64,000 nucleotides of DNA, taken from the NCBI RefSeq assembly GCF_016101585.1, contig NZ_JACFQG010000005.1:1-64000 (forward strand), in the 5' to 3' direction. The notes under the pieces were generated by a model. That model worked only from the letters and a program-made list of their open reading frames with translations, did no database searches and was not told where the DNA came from. The stretch's first letter is position 1. The number at the start of each line of letters is the position of its first letter. The stretch comes from Bifidobacterium polysaccharolyticum (GTDB lineage Bacteria; Actinomycetota; Actinomycetes; Actinomycetales; Bifidobacteriaceae). Shown here piece by piece: positions 42,417-51,863 of the stretch. A program made the translations under genes and the position numbers.

Positions 42417-45346
42417 GATCCGTCGCTGCCCACGGCCAGGGAATGATAGCCTCCGGCGTTGACTTGCACGTAGGTGAAGTCTGCGGGCGCGTCTGCAGGT
42501 TTCTTCACCTTGACCGGCGTATTCTTCTTAGTTTCCGTCCCGTCGCCGAGCTGGCCACTGCCGTTGTCTCCCCAGGCGTAGGCGTTGCCGTCGCTGCCCA
42601 CGGCCAGGGAATGATAGCCTCCGGTGCTGACCTGTGTGTAGGTGAAGTCTGCGGGCGCGTCTGCAGGTTTCTTTACCTTGACCGGCGTATTCTTCTTAGT
42701 TTCCGTCCCGTCGCCGAGCTGGCCACTGCCGTTGCCTCCCCAGGCGTAGGCGTTGCCGTCGCTGCCCACGGCCAGCGAATGCAGGTTTCCGGCGCTGACC
42801 TGCACGTAGGTGATGTCTGCGGGCGCGTCTGCAGGTCTCTTCACCTTGACCGGCGTATTCTGATAAAAGGAGGTGTACTTCCCGTCGCCGAGCCGGCCAC
42901 TGCTGCCGCTTCCCCATGCGTAGACGTTGCCGTCGCTGCCCAGGGCCAGCGAATGCCGACTTCCGGTGCTGACTTGCACGTAGGTGAAGTCCGCGGGCGC
43001 GTCTGCAGGTTTCCTCGCCTTGACCGGCGTTCTTCTTTGCTCGTATGTCCCGTCGCCGAGATCGCCATAGGAGTTGTCTCCCCAGCCGTAGGCGTTGCCG
43101 TCGCTGCCCAGGGCCAGGGACTGATAGCTTCCGCCGCTGACCTGCATGTAGGTGAAGTCCGCGGGCGCGTCTGCAGGCTTCCTGACCATGACCGGCGTAT
43201 ACCGGTGAGTGTTTGTTCCGTCGCCGAGCTCGCCAAACGTGTTGTCTCCCCAGGCGTAGGCGTTTCCGTCGCTGCCCACCGCCAAAGAAAAGTACATGGT
43301 ACTACCGTCGTATGTTGATGTGCTGACTTGGCTGAATCTTATGCCTCGGCTGGTGTTTGGCGGGGTGATGCTGGTGGAGTTGCCGCCCAGCTGGCTGCCC
43401 TGGCTGGGGCTTATGCTCCACGTGTTGTTCCGGTTTTTGGGCGTCCATTTGGCGGTGAGGGTGAGGTTCTGGGTGACGGGCTTGCTGAAGTCGTAGGCGA
43501 TTTCCCCGATGAACCATCCGTCGAACAGGTAGCCTTCTCGCACCGGGTCGGGGGAGGGCCGCTTCACCCTGCCGTACGGGTAGGATACCTGTTGGGGTTC
43601 GGGTGCCCGGCTTCCCTTGGCTGTATTGAATGTGACCTGGTGGGTGGTGTCTTGTTGGTCGTTTCTGGTCAGGGTCTGGTCGATGGTGTAGTTGAGGTTT
43701 TTGGTGAAGGGCTGGCCGTCCTGCCTGCCGGTGATGAGAATAGTGGCTGGTCCCGGTTTGCTGGCGGGCATGTCCGTCTGCCAGGCGTCGTTGTTCTTGT
43801 TGAGTTTGAGCGGCTGGCTGTCCATGCTGGCTGATTCCAGTGTGGGCGCCTGTGTGGTGTCGAGCCTGGCTGGCTTGCCGAGCTGGCCCTGCCCGTCCAG
43901 GCTCCAGCGGTATAGGCTGCCTTGCCTGCTGATGGCGGTGATCCTGCTGCCGGCTTTGACGGCCTGCGTGTACGGCTGGCTTCCGTCGTCCGCTCGGGTG
44001 GGTGTTTCGCCTGGCTCCCAGGCCCAAATGCGGCCGTCCGTATCAGTGATGACGGCCTGGCTATCATTGGCTGTGATCGAGTCGGCTTTCATGCTTTCCG
44101 GCAGGCTGACCGCTGTGGGGCTGTTCTTGCCATCGGCCAGGTACCGGGTTTGCCCGTCCGCGTCCAGGAGGAGGAACCCCTGGTTGAGGGCTTGGGCCTG
44201 GACGGTGCGCGTGCCCGGGTCCTGCTTGATGCGTGCGGGCTTGGCGTTTCCGGTATTGGCCGTCTCCCAGGTCCAGGCCTGCCCGTCAGCGTCCACGATG
44301 AGGATCCGGCTGCCGGAGGCGACGGCGGAAACGGCCTGCGCTTGTCCGGGCAGGCTGGTTGTGGCCTGCTGTGTGAGTTTCGGGTTCGGGTCCTGGCTGT
44401 CGGCATCCCTGGCTTGATAGGTGCGGATTTGTCCCTGCTGGTCCACGGCCAGGAGCCGATTATCGGTGATGCTGATGCTGGTGAACCCGGCATCCTGGCC
44501 GGTGTCGAGGATGGCGGGCGTGGGTTGTTGGCTGGTCCAGGTGTAGATGTGCTGGTCGGATCCGAGGGCCGCCTGCCGTTGGCTGCCGGCTGCGGCCTGC
44601 AGGTAGCGGAACCCGTCGGGAGCCTGGGCAGGGGCGGCAACCTTGTTGGGTGTGCCGTCCTGCGTCCATGTGTGGATGCGGCCGTCGCCGGTCAGGCTGA
44701 GGATCTGGCTGCCTGCGGTATGGAAGCTCGTGTAGTAGGGTTCCTGCCTGTCGGGCGGGCTGATGGTCAGTCGCGCGCCGGAGGCGGGCCCGTGGTCCGG
44801 GCTCAGCGTCCAGTCCGTGGTCTTCGACCACTGGGCTTTCAGGGTCGTGTCCCGGAGGATGGGAGTCTGCAAGTCGAAGGGCTGGCCGTCATGAGTCCAC
44901 CCGTCGAACCGGAAGCCTTGACGCTGAGGATTCTCTTGCGGGGCAGCGGCGAGGGTGCCGGTTTTCACGGTTGTTTGTGTGGGCTTGCTGCCGTTGGCCG
45001 GGTCGAAACGCACCATGTGCGAAGCCTGATCCTCCGTCTTGTCGGCCGACTTGGCTGTAGCGGAGCCTGCGCTGTCGGGTGTGCCCGTCGTCGATGACGG
45101 GGTGCTGGGCGTGGGGTTTAATGGCGTGGCGGCTTGTATCGGCGAGGGCGAGGAAAGGGGAGTGTCTGTTGCGCTGCTGGGGAGCGTGGCGGAGGCTCCG
45201 TCAGCTACGCGAGGGGTTTGAAGACCCCCTCCCCCGGAGGGGACAGGAGCGTCGTCTTGGGCGGATGCGATACCCAGGCCTGCCAGCAGGCCCAGCAGGA
45301 CGATCATCATCACCAGGATGCGACGCAGCCGGGAAACCAGACGCAT
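42296..45346 (-). CDS. Large secreted RCC1-repeat / InlB-repeat surface protein, frameshifted near its end
   Basis: 1016 residues as read. The N terminus is a signal peptide (RLRRILVMMIVLLGLLAGLG then ASAQ). Two Listeria-Bacteroides (InlB B-type) repeats, MVRFDPANGSKP...FRFDGWTHDGQPF (about 110-175) and VTFNTAKGSRAP...YLFDGWFIGEIAYDF (about 570-630), each precede a beta-propeller-like block. The first block (180-560) has worn RCC1 units, the second (650-1000) has highly regular ones (SLALGSDGNAYGWGDNSYGD). RCC1 propellers bind proteins or polysaccharides; surface exposure suggests adhesion. After residue about 976 the frame shifts by one lost base and the tail is nonsense; the LPKAG anchor is downstream in another frame. 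Confidence 0.88.
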   Translation of the reverse strand: MRLVSRLRRILVMMIVLLGLLAGLGIASAQDDAPVPSGGGGLQTPRVADGASATLPSSATDTPLSSPSPIQAATPLNPTPSTPSSTTGTPDSAGSATAKSADKTEDQASHMVRFDPANGSKPTQTTVKTGTLAAAPQENPQRQGFRFDGWTHDGQPFDLQTPILRDTTLKAQWSKTTDWTLSPDHGPASGARLTISPPDRQEPYYTSFHTAGSQILSLTGDGRIHTWTQDGTPNKVAAPAQAPDGFRYLQAAAGSQRQAALGSDQHIYTWTSQQPTPAILDTGQDAGFTSISITDNRLLAVDQQGQIRTYQARDADSQDPNPKLTQQATTSLPGQAQAVSAVASGSRILIVDADGQAWTWETANTGNAKPARIKQDPGTRTVQAQALNQGFLLLDADGQTRYLADGKNSPTAVSLPESMKADSITANDSQAVITDTDGRIWAWEPGETPTRADDGSQPYTQAVKAGSRITAISRQGSLYRWSLDGQGQLGKPARLDTTQAPTLESASMDSQPLKLNKNNDAWQTDMPASKPGPATILITGRQDGQPFTKNLNYTIDQTLTRNDQQDTTHQVTFNTAKGSRAPEPQQVSYPYGRVKRPSPDPVREGYLFDGWFIGEIAYDFSKPVTQNLTLTAKWTPKNRNNTWSISPSQGSQLGGNSTSITPPNTSRGIRFSQVSTSTYDGSTMYFSLAVGSDGNAYAWGDNTFGELGDGTNTHRYTPVMVRKPADAPADFTYMQVSGGSYQSLALGSDGNAYGWGDNSYGDLGDGTYEQRRTPVKARKPADAPADFTYVQVSTGSRHSLALGSDGNVYAWGSGSSGRLGDGKYTSFYQNTPVKVKRPADAPADITYVQVSAGNLHSLAVGSDGNAYAWGGNGSGQLGDGTETKKNTPVKVKKPADAPADFTYTQVSTGGYHSLAVGSDGNAYAWGDNGSGQLGDGTETKKNTPVKVKKPADAPADFTYVQVNAGGYHSLAVGSDGSPTPGETTPLVSSATMARAIFLPLCGCSPLRNPRAQAAPG
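42430..43290 (-). repeat. Five tandem RCC1-coding repeats of about 168 bp
   Basis: The marker GTGAAGTCTGCGGGCGCGTC recurs at 42474, 42642, 42810 (one change), 42984 and 43152. Spacing is 168, 168, 174 and 168 bases, that is 56 or 58 codons. Units 1 and 2 are almost identical, so the array has been homogenised by recombination or recent duplication. Confidence 0.9.
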
Positions 45347-45566
45347 GAAGCCAAAACCCCTTCACCAAACACCAAGTAGAGCAAACGCCGCTTGCCTATA
45401 CAAGGTTCTTCCTGTCGAAAAGCCCTTCTACCTACAAGCGCCAGCCCTGCTCTGGATTACAGGAATCGTGGCGGAAGCCAGCAGTCCTCCCGACGCCCCC
45501 CGTCTCTCACCCTACCACCCAGCCAACAAATGACATACAGCCGCATCAGGAGCACTCGAATACTAC

Positions 45567-45606
45567 AGGGTCCCGCCTCCTGCTATCTGCGGGAGGCGGG
45601 ACCCTT
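45567..45606 (-). terminator. Stem-loop terminator after the PEP carboxylase gene
   Basis: AGGGTCCCGCCTCC and GGAGGCGGGACCCT form a perfect 14-bp stem around ten bases, 20 bases beyond the ppc stop. The T-run is poor on either side (GTAGTATT on the minus strand), so efficiency is uncertain. Confidence 0.7.
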
Positions 45607-45624
45607 AAACTTGTCAAGCGGAAA

Positions 45625-48384
45625 TCAGCCGGTGTTCTGCAGGCCGGCGGCGACTCCTGAAACGGTGCAGAGGATCAAGTAGATGAAGTCGGCCTGCTGG
45701 CTCTTGCTGAGCTCCTCCTTGTCGTTGCGACGACGCAGGGCCCGCAGAGCACGCACCTGGGTCACCGACAGGGCGTCCACATAGGGAGAGCGGATCCGGA
45801 TGGCCTGGCCCAGCACGTGGCGGTGCTGCAGGGGCCACTCGTCGCCTACGATCTGCAGAACCCACTTGCGGGTCAGCTCCATCTCCGAGAGGACCTTCTG
45901 GCTCAGGTCGTCCCGGTCTCCCAGGGAGAGGTACATCTTGGCGATGCGCTCGTCGGTCTTGGCCAGGCTCATCTCGATGTTGTCGATGAAGGTGCTGAAG
46001 AGCGGCCATTCCTCGTAGGCCTGACGCAGGGTCTCCAGGTCGCCGAACTTCTCGCAGGCGGTGCCCAGGCCGTACCAGGCGGCCAGGTTGATTCGGGCCT
46101 GCGCCCAGGAGAAGACCCAGGGTATGGTCCGCAGATCGTCCAGGGACTTGGCGCCCAGACCACGCTTGGCCGGCCTGGAGCCTATAGGTAGTAGGCCGAT
46201 CTCGTTCAGCGGTGTCACGATGGAGAACCAGGGGGCGAAGTCCGGCGTGTGCAGCAGGTCCAGGAAGCGCTCGTGGGCGGCCTGGTCCAGCTTGTCGGCC
46301 ATGTCCGCGTACTTCTCGGTCATGGTGGTGTTGCGCTCCTCCACGCTGGGCGCGGACTGGAGCAGGGTGGCTGCAGCCACGGACTCGATATGGCGGATGG
46401 CCAAGACCGGGTTGCCGTAGCGGGCGAAGATGACCTCGCCCTGTTCGGTCAGCTTGAACCGGCAGTTGACCGAGCCCACAGGCTGGGCCAGCACGGCCCG
46501 GTTGGCAGGGCCGCCGCCACGGCCTACGGCACCGCCGCGTCCGTGGAAGAGGGTCAGGTCGATGTCATGGCTCTCGGCCCACTTGGCGATGCGCTCCTGG
46601 GCGGAGTGGAGGGCCAGGGTCGCCGAGACTGGGCCGGCATCCTTGGAGGAGTCGGAGTAGCCCAGCATGACCTCCATCTTGTTGCCGGTCTCCTTGAGCC
46701 GGGCCTGGACCTCGGGGATCTTGATGATCTCCTCAAGCACGTCCACCGAATTCTGCAGGTCCTCCAGCTGTTCGAACAGGGGGATCACGTCGATGACCGG
46801 CACGTCCTCGGCATGCTCGAAGGCCAGCCGGTTGAGCTCGTAGACGTCCTTGACGTTCTGCGCCGACTTGGTGAAGGAGATGATGTAGCGGCGGGCGGCC
46901 TTCTGGCCGTTGCGCTTCTGGATGGCTCCCAGGGCCCGGAAGGTGTCGAGCACCTCGTGGGTCATGGGCTGCAGCTCGCCGCGCTCGCCATGCAGGCCGT
47001 GCTCGCGGATGTCCTCCAAGGCGCGGGCGTGGACCAGAGAGTGTTGGCGGAACTCCATCTCCACCATGTGGAAGCCGAAGGTCTGGGCCTGCCAGATCAG
47101 ATCCTGCAGGGGGCCGTAGGCCTGACGGACCGCGCCCGCCTTGGCCAGGGAGTCCTGGACCACGCGCAGGTCGGCGATGAAGTCGTCGCAGTCGGCATAC
47201 ATGAGGTCAGCGTCACGCTGGATGGTGGCCTGCAGACGGTCGGCGATGACCAGGACCACGGCCCGGTGCAACTCATTATGCGAGATGGTGGTGGCCCTAT
47301 CGGTCAGGCGCTCGCTCATCTCCTTCTGGTGGCTCCACAGGCTCCTCAGCTCGGGGCTGGGGGGCGTGGTGGTCAGCTCCATGGTCATATTGCGGCCCAC
47401 GGTGGTGGTGGCCTTGACCAGTGCCTCGAGCATGTGGTCGGAGAACTTGCGGGCCACCTTGCGCGAGACCTTGGCGGTCACATTAGGGTTGCCGTCGCGG
47501 TCGGAACCGATCCAGCTGCCCGGGTGGAAGAAGGCGGGGCAGACGGGCTTGACCATGCCGGCCTTCTTGCCCAGCACCCAGTCGTCGAAGCGGCGGTAGA
47601 CCTTGGGAATGGTCTCGAAGAGCGTAGCGTCGAAGATGTCCAGAATGGTGTTGGCCTCTTCGACGGGCGTCGGCTTCTTGGCTGCGATGGGCGAAGTGCG
47701 GAAGAGGGCGTCGATCTCGTTGTGCAGCAGACGCTCATTCTCCTCCAGCTCGGAACCTCCCAGGCCGCGGCGAACGGCCAGCAGGTTGGCGATGCGCCGG
47801 ATCTTGCCCTCCACGGCCTTGCGCCGCGCCTCGGTGGGGTGGGCGGTGAAGACGGGGTGGAACTCCAGCTTCTCCAGCAGCTCCGAGGCCTTGGCCGGGC
47901 CCATCTCCTGAAGGAGCTGGCTGTAGGCGCTGGTCATCTCGTTGATGGGGTCGGTGCCCTTGACCTTCAGGTCCACCTTGCCCTCGCGCTCATGCAGGAC
48001 CTTCACCCGGTAGTTTTCCTCGCAGAGGTTGGCCAGATGGAAATAGGTGGTCAAAGCGCGGGCCAGCAACTGGGAATCCTTGACTGAGGTGTCGTCGATC
48101 AGGGCTACGGCCTTGGACAGGCCATCCTCGTCAGGCACGGGGTCCGAGGGGTGGCGGTTGAAGTGCTCGGCGCTGGCCGTCATCACGTCCTCGCGCAGGG
48201 AGTCGAAGCGCTTGAGCAGCTGTTGATCGAATTCCCCCAACACATCCCTGAGTAGCCGCAGGCACAAGGCCATGTCCTCATCCAACGATTGAGGCAGCTT
48301 GCGTTCCTCCGGCCCTTTTGTCCCGGTGCCGGATGTGACCAGGGTCGCATCGGCAGCCGTGATTTGCTGATTACTATCTGTCAT
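45625..48384 (-). CDS. ppc: Phosphoenolpyruvate carboxylase
   Basis: A 919-residue PEP carboxylase of normal bacterial length. FTAHPTEARR (catalytic His, about residue 153), the GSDRDGNPNVT block, LGYSDSSKDAGP (Lys), FHGRGGAVGRGGGP (phosphate-binding glycine loop) and the C-terminal AGLQNTG end are all intact. It fixes bicarbonate on PEP to form oxaloacetate, the anaplerotic source of aspartate and glutamate families in bifidobacteria, which lack a full TCA cycle. AAGGAGGA precedes the ATG at 48384; the frame runs open to 49176 but that extension is antisense to the ThrE gene. Confidence 0.97.
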   Translation of the reverse strand: MTDSNQQITAADATLVTSGTGTKGPEERKLPQSLDEDMALCLRLLRDVLGEFDQQLLKRFDSLREDVMTASAEHFNRHPSDPVPDEDGLSKAVALIDDTSVKDSQLLARALTTYFHLANLCEENYRVKVLHEREGKVDLKVKGTDPINEMTSAYSQLLQEMGPAKASELLEKLEFHPVFTAHPTEARRKAVEGKIRRIANLLAVRRGLGGSELEENERLLHNEIDALFRTSPIAAKKPTPVEEANTILDIFDATLFETIPKVYRRFDDWVLGKKAGMVKPVCPAFFHPGSWIGSDRDGNPNVTAKVSRKVARKFSDHMLEALVKATTTVGRNMTMELTTTPPSPELRSLWSHQKEMSERLTDRATTISHNELHRAVVLVIADRLQATIQRDADLMYADCDDFIADLRVVQDSLAKAGAVRQAYGPLQDLIWQAQTFGFHMVEMEFRQHSLVHARALEDIREHGLHGERGELQPMTHEVLDTFRALGAIQKRNGQKAARRYIISFTKSAQNVKDVYELNRLAFEHAEDVPVIDVIPLFEQLEDLQNSVDVLEEIIKIPEVQARLKETGNKMEVMLGYSDSSKDAGPVSATLALHSAQERIAKWAESHDIDLTLFHGRGGAVGRGGGPANRAVLAQPVGSVNCRFKLTEQGEVIFARYGNPVLAIRHIESVAAATLLQSAPSVEERNTTMTEKYADMADKLDQAAHERFLDLLHTPDFAPWFSIVTPLNEIGLLPIGSRPAKRGLGAKSLDDLRTIPWVFSWAQARINLAAWYGLGTACEKFGDLETLRQAYEEWPLFSTFIDNIEMSLAKTDERIAKMYLSLGDRDDLSQKVLSEMELTRKWVLQIVGDEWPLQHRHVLGQAIRIRSPYVDALSVTQVRALRALRRRNDKEELSKSQQADFIYLILCTVSGVAAGLQNTG

Positions 48385-48576
48385 CAGTCCTCCTTGTCGA
48401 ATCGCAGGTTGCCCGGTCTTCGGCCATTCCACGGCTCCTCCGCGGTTATTGGTGGTCGGCGTTGCAGGCCCACAGCCTTCGGTTCGATGGCTCGCGGCCC
48501 ATTCTAGGACGCTTTCAGGTCGAATACGTTTCATGGTCCCATGCGGCGGTGCAAGCTCACGTGACCCGGGTGGAGT

Positions 48577-50628
48577 ATGAATGTGGGTGTGAAATTCAAG
48601 AGCAGGAGTTCCAAGGACAGCTATCGCGGCAGGGCCGCAGCCGAGGTCAGACGGGTGAGCAAGTACCACACCCATTCCATCCCACTGGATATGGAGGATA
48701 TTGAACGCGACTACGACAAGCCCATCGTCGAGGCCTGCATCGCGGCCAAGACCAGCCTGATTGTGCGGGTGGGCATGCTGGAGCTGGGGGCTGGAACGGG
48801 AAGCTTCCGCGTGCGCGAGATGATGCACAGGATTGCCTACCCCATGGGCGTGCATGTGCGAGCCGACGTGAACCTGACCGATATTGAGGCCACCTGCACG
48901 GATGGCGTGTCTCGGATCACCGAGGTGGTGGACCTGCCCACCACTGGGGTCAACACCGAGCGGATCTGGCTCCTGGAGCACTTCGCTGACTGGCTCAGCG
49001 TCAAGTGCGGGCAGGCGGGGACCTACCACGCCATGTCGGTGGTCTCCAGGGAGCTGGTGGACAACCTGGACGAGCCGAACGTCTACGCAGCGGCCCGCAA
49101 GGCGGTCAAGGAGGTGCTGGCCCAGGACCAGGATGCGGCCAAGGTGTTCAAGGATGCGGTGGCCACCGCCGTGCACAACGAGGACGAGATCAGCCAGAAC
49201 CGGATCGATGCGGCAGCCATAGACACCAGGACGGCCGCCGGTCTGGGCACCGTAGGCTCCACGCCTCGGCCGGAGGCCACGCCGACCGCCGCAGCCTTGG
49301 AGGATTCCGAAGATTCCAAAGCTGCTTCTGTTTCTGCTGCCTACGCGATTGAGAATTCAGATTCGAGTGCCGCTGGTTGTGCAGCCATTGGATCATCTGC
49401 AACCAGCCAAGGGCGCGACTCCGCGTCTGAGCAGCTTGGGTCTGGACGGCCTGCGTCAGCCCAAGGCCAAGCACATGAAAAGGCCAAGTCTTCCGAGGGT
49501 GCGGCACCCTCCGAACAGCCGGTGTCTTCCGACGGGTCCGCATTGGTCAGAGAGGCAACAGACTCCGCAAAGGCTGCATTTTCCGATGAGCCTGCCTCCT
49601 CTGACAAATCCGCGTCCCCAAAGCCGCAGGCAAGGGGTGGCATCACGGTCCGGCAGGCGCATGAACGCCTGGACCTGATCGAGCGACGCAAACCCCTCTA
49701 TTCGCCCCTCTTTTCGGGCTTCGCCTCGGCTGTGGCCTGCGCAGCCTTCGTCTTCCTGCTGGGCGGCGGTCCCTATGACATGGCTGGGGCTTTTGTCGGC
49801 GCTGGCATAGGCCAGTGGGTGCGTCGACAGATGCTGGGCAGGCGGATCAACCAGTTCTTCGCTACCGGGGTTGCGGTCATCATCGCCGCACTGGCCTGCG
49901 TCGGCACGCTGAGACTGGTGGGTATCTTCGACCCGGTGGCTCTCAAGCACGACACGGCTTATATCGGCGCCATCCTCTTCGTCATTCCCGGCTTTCCCCT
50001 GGTCACCGGCGGCCTGGACATCGCCAAGCTGGACTTCCCTTCGGGGGTGCAGCGCATCACCTACGCCTTCTCGATCATCCTGGTGGCCACACTGGGAGGC
50101 TGGGCCGTGGCGCGGATGGTTATGCTCAACCCCCAGGGCTTTGAACCGATGAACCTGAGTCCCCTGCTGATGGCCGGACTGCGCATGATTGCAGCATTCT
50201 GCGGGGTCTGGGGATTCTCGGTCCTCTTCAACTCACCCCAGCGCATGGCCTTGGTGGCCGCCGTCATCGGCGCTCTGACCGACACCATGCGCCTGGAGAT
50301 GCAGGATCTGCTTCATGTCCCTCCGGAGATGGCTGCTTTTCTGGGTGCCTTCCTGGCCGGCATGCTGGCCACGGTGTGGCGCTCCTCGGTCCGTCACGGC
50401 CTGCTGCCGCCTCACCTGGGCTATCCGAGAATTAGCCTGACCGTGCCATCCATCGTCATCATGGTGCCTGGCCTGTATATGTACCGGGCCATGTTCTACC
50501 TGGGACAGTTCAATACGCTCAACGCCTTGGACTGGGCCTTCCGGGCCTTCATGGTCATCATCTGCCTGCCCATCGGCCTGGTCACGGCTCGGGTGCTAAC
50601 CGATCGCTCCTGGCGGTACGACGTCTAG
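48577..50628 (+). CDS. ThrE-type threonine/serine exporter family protein with low-complexity insert
   Basis: A 683-residue protein. Residues about 15-220 are the soluble N-terminal ThrE domain (VEACIAAKTSLIVRVGMLELGAGTGSFRVREMM). Residues about 225-370 are a Ser/Ala/Glu/Gln-rich tract (SDSSAAGCAAIGSSATSQG, SSDGSALVREATDS, DEPASSDKSASP). From about 380 come ten helices with the family's two-part DUF1212/ThrE_2 arrangement, for example FVIPGFPLVTGGLDIAKLD and MVPGLYMYRAMF. ThrE of Corynebacterium exports threonine and serine by proton motive force. The gene diverges from ppc (192-base gap) and converges on trpS, overlapping its end by 3 bases. Confidence 0.9.
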   Translation: MNVGVKFKSRSSKDSYRGRAAAEVRRVSKYHTHSIPLDMEDIERDYDKPIVEACIAAKTSLIVRVGMLELGAGTGSFRVREMMHRIAYPMGVHVRADVNLTDIEATCTDGVSRITEVVDLPTTGVNTERIWLLEHFADWLSVKCGQAGTYHAMSVVSRELVDNLDEPNVYAAARKAVKEVLAQDQDAAKVFKDAVATAVHNEDEISQNRIDAAAIDTRTAAGLGTVGSTPRPEATPTAAALEDSEDSKAASVSAAYAIENSDSSAAGCAAIGSSATSQGRDSASEQLGSGRPASAQGQAHEKAKSSEGAAPSEQPVSSDGSALVREATDSAKAAFSDEPASSDKSASPKPQARGGITVRQAHERLDLIERRKPLYSPLFSGFASAVACAAFVFLLGGGPYDMAGAFVGAGIGQWVRRQMLGRRINQFFATGVAVIIAALACVGTLRLVGIFDPVALKHDTAYIGAILFVIPGFPLVTGGLDIAKLDFPSGVQRITYAFSIILVATLGGWAVARMVMLNPQGFEPMNLSPLLMAGLRMIAAFCGVWGFSVLFNSPQRMALVAAVIGALTDTMRLEMQDLLHVPPEMAAFLGAFLAGMLATVWRSSVRHGLLPPHLGYPRISLTVPSIVIMVPGLYMYRAMFYLGQFNTLNALDWAFRAFMVIICLPIGLVTARVLTDRSWRYDV

Positions 50629-51710
50629 TAGCGCATACCCATAGCCGAGCGGACCTGATCAAGGGTTTCCTCGGCTATCTGGTTGGCCCGCTTGTTGCCC
50701 TCGACCAGGATGTCGCGCACGGTGTCCATGTCCTTGGCCAGCTCGGCACGGCGCTCGCGGTGGGGTGCCAGGAACTCGTTGACGGACTTGGTCACGTAGG
50801 CCTTGAGGGCGCCCGAGCCGGCATTGCCGATCTCTTCGGCGATATCCTCGGGCTTGCGGTCGGTCACCAGGCCGGCTGTGGTCAGCAGGGCCGAGACCTG
50901 CGGGCGGTTCACAGGGTCGAAGGTGATCCTGCGTTCGGAGTCGGTGGGCGACTTGCGGATCAGCTTGGCCGTCTCCTCGGCGGTAGCGCCCAGCATGATG
51001 GAGTTGCCATAGGACTTGCTCATCTTGCGGCCGTCCAGACCAGGAATTTCCGGGGTGTCAGACAGGATGGCATCAGGTTCTGGGAAGACCGGAGCTTGGC
51101 CGGGGTAGCGCTCGTCGAAGCGGCGGGCGATGGTCCGGGTAAGCTCAACATGCGGCAGGTTGTCCTTGCCGATGGGGACCACGTTGGCCTTGCAGAAGAG
51201 TATGTCGCAGGCCTGGTGGACCGGATAGGTCAGCAGCAGACCGGTCAGGGCATGGCCGCTGGCCTCCATCTCGGCCTTGACGGTGGGGTTGCGGTGGAGC
51301 TCGGCCTCGGTCACCAGCGAGAGGAAGGGCAGCAGCAGCTGGTTCTCTGCAGGGGTGGACGAATGGGTGAAGATCATGGTCTTCTTGGGGTCGATGCCCG
51401 CAGCCAGATAGTCAAGCACCAGGTTGAGCACGTTGTCGCGGATGTGCTCGGTGGTGTCCCGGTCGGTGATGACCTGGTAGTCGGCGATGACGATGTTGGT
51501 GTGCACCCCGCGATTCTGCATCTGGACACGCTCGCGGATGGAGCCGAAATAATGGCCCAGGTGAAGCCTGCCGGTCGGGCGGTCGCCGGTCAGCATGGTG
51601 TAGCGGCTAGGATTCTTGTCTAGTTCGGCCAGCACCTGGTCGGATCGATGCTTGGCGGCTCTGAAGCTGTCGCTGATCTCGTTGCCTGCCGCTGTGACTT
51701 CTTCCTGCAT
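50625..51710 (-). CDS. trpS: Tryptophanyl-tRNA synthetase
   Basis: A 361-residue class I aminoacyl-tRNA synthetase. The ATP signatures are GDRPTGRLHLGHYFGS (the HIGH equivalent HLGH) and GRKMSKSYGNS (KMSKS). ILSDTPEIPGLDG and the C-terminal helix region EETLDQVRSAMGMRY are typical. The chosen ATG (51710) follows GGGTGGGA; the reading frame extends upstream to 51803 without similarity. Its stop codon overlaps that of the convergent exporter gene. Confidence 0.96.
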   Translation of the reverse strand: MQEEVTAAGNEISDSFRAAKHRSDQVLAELDKNPSRYTMLTGDRPTGRLHLGHYFGSIRERVQMQNRGVHTNIVIADYQVITDRDTTEHIRDNVLNLVLDYLAAGIDPKKTMIFTHSSTPAENQLLLPFLSLVTEAELHRNPTVKAEMEASGHALTGLLLTYPVHQACDILFCKANVVPIGKDNLPHVELTRTIARRFDERYPGQAPVFPEPDAILSDTPEIPGLDGRKMSKSYGNSIMLGATAEETAKLIRKSPTDSERRITFDPVNRPQVSALLTTAGLVTDRKPEDIAEEIGNAGSGALKAYVTKSVNEFLAPHRERRAELAKDMDTVRDILVEGNKRANQIAEETLDQVRSAMGMRY

Positions 51711-51863
51711 GGTCCCACCCTCGTCGTCGTGCCGAATGTCCTTCTGGGAATTGCTTTTATGGTAAAAGTCCGAGCCGACAAGATGCGTAGGTGGTACTCT
51801 CATAAATGATGCAAATTCACATTCAAGTTGCCTAAGTGCACGTTACCTGGCGAAGGGGGTCGG

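Noticed and set aside
42430-43290. CRISPR-like array
   Set aside because: Repeats are long, contiguous and in frame, coding for RCC1 units; there are no spacers.
46249-48087. A 612-codon open frame on the plus strand opposite ppc
   Set aside because: PEP carboxylase motifs on the minus strand are complete; the antisense frame is a high-GC codon artefact.
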